DNA from: Acidobacteriota bacterium
Lineage (GTDB): Bacteria; Acidobacteriota; UBA4820; DSQY01
Assembly (NCBI GenBank): GCA_021814085.1
Contig: JAKAJA010000032.1
Coordinates: 1 to 10,698 of the forward strand
Reading direction: 5' to 3'
DNA length: 10,698 nucleotides
The notes under the pieces were generated by a model that did not search any database, was not told the origin of the DNA, and worked only from the letters and a program-made list of their open reading frames with translations. Each line of letters opens with the position of its first letter. Within the stretch, counting starts at the first letter, position 1. Position numbers and translations under genes: made by a program. Positions 6,638-10,698 of this stretch are shown piece after piece.

Positions 6638-6660
6638 TGAGTGCCACCTACGCGTAAGCC

Positions 6661-6673
6661 TAAGAGATTGATA
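6661..6673 (-). promoter_or_regulatory. IHF-binding site between enhancer and promoter
   Basis: Minus strand TATCAATCTCTTA is an exact match to the IHF consensus WATCAANNNNTTR. It is centred about 56 bp upstream of the predicted transcript start, between the enhancer palindromes and the -24/-12 element. That is where IHF bends DNA to bring enhancer-bound activators to sigma-54 polymerase. Confidence 0.65.
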
Positions 6674-6680
6674 AACATAG

Positions 6681-6718
6681 CTGGCCATTCCTGGCCATCA
6701 CAGCACCAGAATCTGGCC
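6681..6718. repeat. Three CTGGCC copies upstream of the IHF site
   Basis: CTGGCCAT occurs at 6681-6688 and again at 6691-6698, exactly 10 bp (one helical turn) apart. A third CTGGCC is at 6713-6718. TGGCCA is itself palindromic. The helical phasing between IHF site and enhancers could mean an additional protein site, but the repeats are short. Confidence 0.35.
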
Positions 6719-6726
6719 GCATTATC

Positions 6727-6738
6727 ACGACACATCGT
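6727..6738. promoter_or_regulatory. Enhancer/UAS half 1 for the sigma-54 activator
   Basis: ACGACACATCGT is an inverted repeat ACGA-N4-TCGT centred about 122 bp upstream of the operon's predicted transcript start. It pairs with the site at 6748-6759, 21 bp (two helical turns) away. This is the usual layout for cooperative binding of dimers of a Fis-type HTH activator, most simply the divergent regulator. Confidence 0.7.
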
Positions 6739-6747
6739 CACTTGATA

Positions 6748-6759
6748 ACGATATATCGT
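6748..6759. promoter_or_regulatory. Enhancer/UAS half 2 for the sigma-54 activator
   Basis: ACGATATATCGT is the second ACGA-N4-TCGT palindrome. It is perfect, and with one more pair gives the 14-bp AACGATATATCGTT at 6747-6760. It is centred about 143 bp upstream of the operon start and about 53 bp before the regulator's ATG. It lies just upstream of, or overlapping, the regulator's likely promoter, so bound activator could also control its own gene. Confidence 0.7.
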
Positions 6760-6769
6760 TGAATATGGG

Positions 6770-6797
6770 TTGCTAGCCGCTGAGATTTTTCTATATA
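6770..6797 (+). promoter_or_regulatory. Probable sigma-70-type promoter of the regulator
   Basis: TTGCTA (6770-6775) and TATATA (6792-6797) are separated by 16 bp. A start about 7 nt after the -10 box falls near 6804, just before the ATG at 6807. An alternative pair, TTGATA (6742-6747) and TATGGG (6764-6769), also has 16-bp spacing but a weaker -10, and it would overlap the second palindrome. Confidence 0.45.
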
Positions 6798-6806
6798 GTC
6801 CGAGCC

Positions 6807-8378
6807 ATGGAAAAAGCTACTGCTTTCGAAGTCATGCTTTCGGAATTGTCCATCGCGCTCTTGAGGGCCACGGCCGAAACCGTGGACGGCGAAGCGGTCC
6901 TCGCGCTCGAACGCTTGGGTAGGCACCTAGGAGCCCAGCACGCGACCTTGGTCGAGTTCACGGGGAATTCGGCCGTAGAGCCCTTCATCTACACCTGGTC
7001 AGATCCGCCGTCTCCGACACCCTTGACGACCCCCGAGATGGTGGCCAGCCTGACGGGTTCTTGGTACCACCGGAGCCTTCTCAACGGGGAGACCGTACGC
7101 CTCTCCAACGCATTTCAACAGCTCCCTCCCGATGCGGTTTGGGAAAGGAGATACTGCGAAAGCCGGGACGTCCGTTCCATTCTCACGGTCCCCATCCAGG
7201 TCGGGGGAAAGATTGCCTGCGCCATCTCGCTCAGGTCAGTTGGCAAAACCACAGAATGGCCCGATCTGGTCGTGGAGCGGGTGGGAGCCGTGGGACAGAT
7301 CCTGGCCAATGCCGTCTACCGGAAGAGCACGGAGGCGGCCCTGCACCGAAACATCGCCGAGATTCAGGAACTCAAGGACCGCATCGAGAGGGAAAACCTC
7401 TACCTGCGCGAGGAGCTCCGGAGCATCCGTGATTATGAAGAGATCGTGGGCCGCAGCCCTTCCCTGAGGAGAGCCCTAACCCTGCTCGAGCAGGTCGCTC
7501 CCATGAGCACTTCGGTCCTCCTGCTAGGGGAAACTGGGACGGGGAAGGAGCTCTTCGCTCACGCCCTTCACGACCAGAGCTCCCGGAGGGATCACCCCTT
7601 CATCACGGTGAACTGCGCCGCCATCCCGGGGAGTCTCCTGGAGAGCGAGATCTTCGGGCACGAGAAGGGGGCCTTCACGGGCGCCATCGCCACCAAAGTG
7701 GGGCGGTTCGAGATGGCCGACGGGGGCACGCTCTTCCTGGACGAGGTGGGCGACCTGGGGATGGAACTCCAGGCCAAGCTCCTGCGGGTGCTCCAGGACC
7801 ACGAGGTGACGCGAGTGGGCGCCATCCGCTCTCGGAAAGTGGACGTGCGCGTCGTTGCTGCCACTAACCGGCCCCTCGAGCGGCTCATGTCCGAGGGTGA
7901 TTTCCGGCAGGACCTCTATTACCGTCTCGGCGTGTTCACGATCCAGATCCCACCACTGAGGAAGAGACTGGAAGACATCCCTCTCCTCGTCTGGTCCTTC
8001 ATCCAGAAACGACAGGCCGGCCTGGGCCGACATATCGAACGGATCCCCCGCAAGGCCATGGAGGCGCTCTCCTCGTATGCCTGGCCGGGCAACGTCAGAG
8101 AGCTGGAGAACGTGCTCGAGAGGGCCCTCGTCCTATCGCCGGGGAAAACGCTCAAGCTCGACGAGGCCTTCGCGGAGGGTGGGGCCGTTACCCATCCCGC
8201 GGCCAAGAACGGCCGATTGGACGACGTGGAGCGCCAGCACATCTGCGCCGTGCTGGATCGGTGCAGATGGAAGATCAACGGGACGGGAAACGCCGCCGAG
8301 GCCCTTGGTCTGCACCCCAACACCCTCCGCTCTCGGATGAAAAAGCTCGGCATCAAGCGACTCACTCGGCAGTCCTAA
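6807..8378 (+). CDS. Sigma-54-dependent transcriptional activator (GAF-AAA+-Fis HTH)
   Basis: A 523-residue enhancer-binding protein of FhlA-like layout. An N-terminal GAF-like sensory domain spans about 13-172, and a coiled-coil linker about 178-207. The AAA+ domain spans about 212-440, with Walker A GETGTGKE (241-248), the sigma-54 contact loop GAFTGA (288-293), Walker B GTLFLDEV (307-314), arginines in FRQDLYYRL (366-374) and sensor II WPGNVRELEN (426-435). A Fis-type HTH is at about 473-516. All catalytic motifs are intact. There is no receiver domain, so it senses a ligand or redox state directly, not through a kinase. It is divergent from the sulfur operon, and twin palindromes and a -24/-12 promoter lie between them, so that operon is its likely target. 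There is no Shine-Dalgarno before the ATG, so translation may be leaderless. The inducer is unknown. Confidence 0.93.
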   Translation: MEKATAFEVMLSELSIALLRATAETVDGEAVLALERLGRHLGAQHATLVEFTGNSAVEPFIYTWSDPPSPTPLTTPEMVASLTGSWYHRSLLNGETVRLSNAFQQLPPDAVWERRYCESRDVRSILTVPIQVGGKIACAISLRSVGKTTEWPDLVVERVGAVGQILANAVYRKSTEAALHRNIAEIQELKDRIERENLYLREELRSIRDYEEIVGRSPSLRRALTLLEQVAPMSTSVLLLGETGTGKELFAHALHDQSSRRDHPFITVNCAAIPGSLLESEIFGHEKGAFTGAIATKVGRFEMADGGTLFLDEVGDLGMELQAKLLRVLQDHEVTRVGAIRSRKVDVRVVAATNRPLERLMSEGDFRQDLYYRLGVFTIQIPPLRKRLEDIPLLVWSFIQKRQAGLGRHIERIPRKAMEALSSYAWPGNVRELENVLERALVLSPGKTLKLDEAFAEGGAVTHPAAKNGRLDDVERQHICAVLDRCRWKINGTGNAAEALGLHPNTLRSRMKKLGIKRLTRQS

Positions 8379-8403
8379 GGGAATCTCGCTGGTCTGGTAG
8401 TGC

Positions 8404-8430
8404 GGAGGCCGGGCAGGAAGCCCGGCCTCC
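8404..8430 (+). terminator. Hairpin terminator of the regulator gene
   Basis: A perfect 11-bp GC-rich stem (GGAGGCCGGGC at 8404-8414, complement at 8420-8430) with loop AGGAA begins 26 nt after the regulator's stop codon. The following bases (ATTTGCTCTTTC) are only moderately T-rich. Confidence 0.7.
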
Positions 8431-8808
8431 ATTTGCTCTTTCAACGGCCCCCAGAAGATTGCAACTAAAGTGCAACTTCCAAAATAAAAGTCCCTTAAAG
8501 TCCCGAAAACGGGCTTAAAGAGGCACGGCTCGATTCGGCGTTCTGGACCGTGTCTTTGAGGCGCTTCAGCGGGAGAACGTCATTCAGGCCCGAGTGTAGG
8601 CGCTCCTCGTCGTCGGCGAAGCCCGCCGGCAGGACCTTGACAGTCACCTCCCGCCCCAGGCGGGTATCGCGGGCGCGAACACCTCTCCCAACCCCCCCGG
8701 CGCCGAGAGTTCAGGAGGCCGCATGGGCGGCGCGCCTCCCCGCCGGCCTGCCTTTATGGTCCTTGGCAATAATGACAAATCCACGATCAGAACACGGCGG
8801 CAAAATCT
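8431..8808. other. Gene-free gap between convergent genes
   Basis: No intact gene is visible. The AT-richer left part has short direct repeats: GCAACT at 8461 and 8472, and AAAGTCCC at 8487-8494 and 8497-8504. A small CCCG-AAAA-CGGG hairpin is at 8502-8513. The middle holds the kinase gene remnant described separately. Near the right end, GGAGGC (8714-8719) and its complement (8734-8739) could form a weak hairpin after the glycosyltransferase gene, with no T-run. Confidence 0.5.
8597..8707 (-). pseudogene. Remnant of a Hanks-type Ser/Thr protein kinase (N-lobe)
   Basis: About 37 codons on the minus strand encode LGAGGVG, RARDTRLGREV and VKVLPAGFADDEERL. These match the ATP-loop (GxGxxG), the conserved RARDxxLGREVAVK stretch and the catalytic-lysine strand of bacterial eukaryotic-type kinases. 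The usual GEVYRAR reads GRGVRAR, consistent with two compensating single-base changes. A TGA lies two codons before the match, and similarity ends abruptly after ERL. The frame continues with unrelated sequence to a stop at 8495-8497. All later kinase motifs (HRD, DFG) are absent, so this is a fragment left by deletion or rearrangement. Confidence 0.65.
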
Positions 8809-10581
8809 CTACGGCTTGGGAGGCGGGCCAGCGGCGGATGCGAGCTTTAGCTGGATCATCGGCGGCCCAGGGGCATCCACGTGGACCAAGAACAGCGCCC
8901 GTTCCGTACCCGGCCCGCCGATGGATTGCGAGGCGAGCATCGTCAGGGACCGCCTCGGGGCGCGGCCGAGTTCCCCCAGGCTGGCGGCCTCGGTGATCAC
9001 GTCCGCCTCCCCTCCCAGAGAGGCGTCATAGGTGGGCAGAACGGCGTGAAAATTGAGAGCGGCGAGGCCGGTGTAGCTCTCGTTGTTCAGAAGGAGAACC
9101 GGGCAGCGCCCCCGTGCCGATTCGATGGAGCAGGCCCTGCGAAAGAAGGGCGCGAAGCTCTTTTGCGCTTCAAGCAGGGGAAAACACAGGACGGCCATCG
9201 CCAGAAACCCCGCCGCGGCCTGGACCCACAGCAAGTTGACCAGCCTGTCCAGCCGGTCGAGAACCAGGAGCCGGACACTCCACGCGGTAGCGGCCATGGC
9301 CACCAGCATGAGGGCTCCTCCTAAAAGGATGGCTTCCGTTGCCGGCCATTCGCCCTCCATGGGTCCCGCCAAGTACAGGTAGCCGGACGGCACGGCCATG
9401 CTAAATAGGCCCAAGACCGCCACCTGCAGCGCCAGCATGCTCTTCCATCGGTCTCTGATGGCGCGGTCTCTGAGACACCTTTCCACTCCCCAAGCCACGA
9501 GCAGGGCTAAGAGTGGGTACAAGGGTTCGAGGTAAATGGAACGCTTGGTTCGCACGAGGCTCAGAAGGAGGAACCCCGCGGCGAAGGACACGGCGAGAAA
9601 GCGGGCGCCACGGCAGCCCCGCGCTCCTTCTCCACCGCCGCGGAGGCGCCGCCAGATGTCACTGAAGGCGGGGGCCAGGCCGATGAGGAGGAGGGGTGTC
9701 CAGGGAAGGAAGCCCCCGAGGAGGCCGCCCAAATAGTCATAGAAAGGCGCCTGGTGCGCGAGAGGGCTGTCATGGCCAGGCACCATGGCGGGTAGGGCAA
9801 AGGCCCGTCCCAGGGTGTTATCCAAGAAAGCGGCCCGATAGTAGGTCCAGCCCCCATTGCTCCAGAGCGCCACCAACCACGGAGCGATCAGAAGCGAAAA
9901 GAGGGCCGCGCCCAGGATGTGCCGGCGAGGCCTGAAGAAAGTCCAGTCCCGCTCCGCCAAAGCGAAACTTCCCGCGCCCAGGGCGAGGAAGAGGGGACCC
10001 ACCGGACCTTTGGCGAGAAAGGCGAGAGCCGCGGCGGCGTAGGCCGCGGGCAGGGCCCATGGCGCGCTGTCTTGCTCAAGGGCGTAAGCCAACGCCGCGA
10101 ATCCCGCCGTCACGAAGAGGACCAAGCTAGCGTCCACCAAGGCGTAGTGGCTTGAGTAAAAAAACAGGTACACCGTGGGAAGGAGGAGAGCGCCACCCAG
10201 GGCGATTCTTCGTCCCAGAAGGCGCCATCCCAGCAAATAGGTGGCGCAGACGGTGAGGAGACCCGCCAGCGCGGAGGGAAGCCGGGCCGCGAACGGCGTC
10301 TGGCCGAACGCCTTAAAGGAAAGAGCGATCTGGGCGTAGTGCAGGGGAGGCTTCTCCAAGAAAGCCTCCCCGTTTAGCCGGGGGACCACCCAATCGCCGG
10401 AGGCCAGCATCTCCCGGCCTATTTCCGCCACGAAGGGTTCGTCCGTTAGCCAAAAATCATGATTGGAAAGGCCAGAGAAGAACAGGCATGCGGCCAACCC
10501 TCCCGCGGCGAGAACGCCTATGGCCAGAGACGTTGACCTTTTCGAATGCATCTTTGGCATCGCCGCGGGATTCTTTTCCAT
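8809..10581 (-). CDS. Glycosyltransferase family 39 (ArnT/PMT-like) integral membrane protein
   Basis: A 590-residue multi-pass protein with a first hydrophobic helix at about 19-36 and roughly a dozen predicted helices. The family's first periplasmic loop is clear: an acidic pair in WLTDEPFVAEIGREM (Asp47/Glu48, the likely catalytic acid site) and LNGEAFLEKPPLHY, the EKPP motif of ArnT-type enzymes. Such enzymes transfer a sugar from a polyprenyl-phosphate carrier to lipid A, another lipid or a protein on the outer face of the inner membrane. The C-terminal 130 residues after the last helix form a soluble domain and are poorly conserved. ATG 10581 was chosen for GGAG upstream; TTG at 10584 is an alternative. 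It faces the regulator convergently, is separate from the sulfur operon, and has no recognisable promoter in the window. Donor and acceptor are unknown. Confidence 0.85.
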   Translation of the reverse strand: MEKNPAAMPKMHSKRSTSLAIGVLAAGGLAACLFFSGLSNHDFWLTDEPFVAEIGREMLASGDWVVPRLNGEAFLEKPPLHYAQIALSFKAFGQTPFAARLPSALAGLLTVCATYLLGWRLLGRRIALGGALLLPTVYLFFYSSHYALVDASLVLFVTAGFAALAYALEQDSAPWALPAAYAAAALAFLAKGPVGPLFLALGAGSFALAERDWTFFRPRRHILGAALFSLLIAPWLVALWSNGGWTYYRAAFLDNTLGRAFALPAMVPGHDSPLAHQAPFYDYLGGLLGGFLPWTPLLLIGLAPAFSDIWRRLRGGGEGARGCRGARFLAVSFAAGFLLLSLVRTKRSIYLEPLYPLLALLVAWGVERCLRDRAIRDRWKSMLALQVAVLGLFSMAVPSGYLYLAGPMEGEWPATEAILLGGALMLVAMAATAWSVRLLVLDRLDRLVNLLWVQAAAGFLAMAVLCFPLLEAQKSFAPFFRRACSIESARGRCPVLLLNNESYTGLAALNFHAVLPTYDASLGGEADVITEAASLGELGRAPRRSLTMLASQSIGGPGTERALFLVHVDAPGPPMIQLKLASAAGPPPKP

Positions 10582-10698
10582 CAACGATCTCCGAGGCCTT
10601 CTTAGGGCCTATCCGCAAATAGGGTTCGGTCGCGCGCGTGGCGCCGGGCGAGCAGGACGGGGCTGGCCGGGCGCCTGGCTTTGCCAGCTCTCGCATCC
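10582..10698. other. Upstream region of the glycosyltransferase gene
   Basis: Very GC-rich, with no convincing gene or promoter on either strand. It carries the Shine-Dalgarno GGAG for the glycosyltransferase and a small AGGCC / GGCCT inverted repeat near 10595-10611. The gene or promoter controlling this end lies beyond the window or is not recognisable. Confidence 0.3.

Noticed and set aside
6561..6647. N-terminal extension of the STAS gene to GTG 6647
   Set aside because: The -24/-12 promoter lies within it, codon use looks non-coding, and no good ribosome-binding site precedes it.
6643..6648. A second TGGCAC just upstream as an alternative -24 box
   Set aside because: No GC falls at the required -12 spacing.
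8714..8739. Terminator for the glycosyltransferase gene
   Set aside because: Stem of only 6 bp with a 14-nt loop and no T-run; too weak to call.
10457..10696. Minus-strand 79-codon frame at the right edge
   Set aside because: Overlaps the glycosyltransferase start in another frame and shows no family features.
1..10698. tRNA, rRNA, CRISPR array, complete insertion sequence
   Set aside because: No cloverleaf, rRNA-like segment, regular repeat-spacer pattern or transposase gene was seen on either strand.

Overview
The window is GC-rich DNA from a Gram-negative-type bacterium: it has an OmpA/peptidoglycan-binding protein, an ArnT-type membrane glycosyltransferase and a sigma-54 enhancer-binding protein. 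A decayed Hanks-type kinase fragment of the sort abundant in Acidobacteriota and Myxococcota, together with the overall gene style, suggests a soil or subsurface lineage such as Acidobacteriota, Methylomirabilota/Rokubacteria or a deltaproteobacterial group. The taxon cannot be fixed from the sequence alone.

Left two thirds (1-6560, all minus strand): a single tightly packed operon. In order of transcription it encodes a small STAS protein, a CoA-disulfide reductase/polysulfide reductase-type flavoprotein fused to a rhodanese domain, a small conserved membrane protein, a SulP anion transporter with a STAS domain, an OmpA-family envelope protein with an N-terminal beta-rich domain, a homologue of the sulfinate desulfinase DszB, and the first 13 codons of a gene with a signal-peptide-like start that runs off the left edge. 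Most junctions overlap by 4-8 nt or are 20 nt apart. The last two intergenic gaps (147 and 87 nt) hold RNA hairpins, and the first also has a second in-frame start with its own Shine-Dalgarno.

Centre (6561-6806): a divergent control region with a nearly complete sigma-54 promoter layout reading leftward into the operon. It has a -24/-12 element (TGGCACGGCAGATGCT), an IHF consensus match at about -56, and two ACGA-N4-TCGT palindromes exactly 21 bp apart at about -122 and -143. Reading rightward is a GAF-AAA+-Fis enhancer-binding regulator (6807-8378), the obvious candidate activator. It may be translated from a leaderless or almost leaderless mRNA.

Right third: a strong hairpin terminator follows the regulator. 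A 430-bp gap holds a decayed fragment of a eukaryotic-type Ser/Thr kinase gene. Last comes a convergent glycosyltransferase family 39 (ArnT-like) gene.

The main reading is a sigma-54-switched organosulfur module. A probably cytoplasmic DszB-type desulfinase (catalytic Cys/His/Arg/Gly all kept, no signal peptide) would release sulfite from an organic sulfinate. SulP would move sulfate, sulfite or a related anion, and the CoADR-rhodanese would handle thiol or persulfide sulfur. The enzyme's substrate and the inducer sensed by the GAF domain are unknown.
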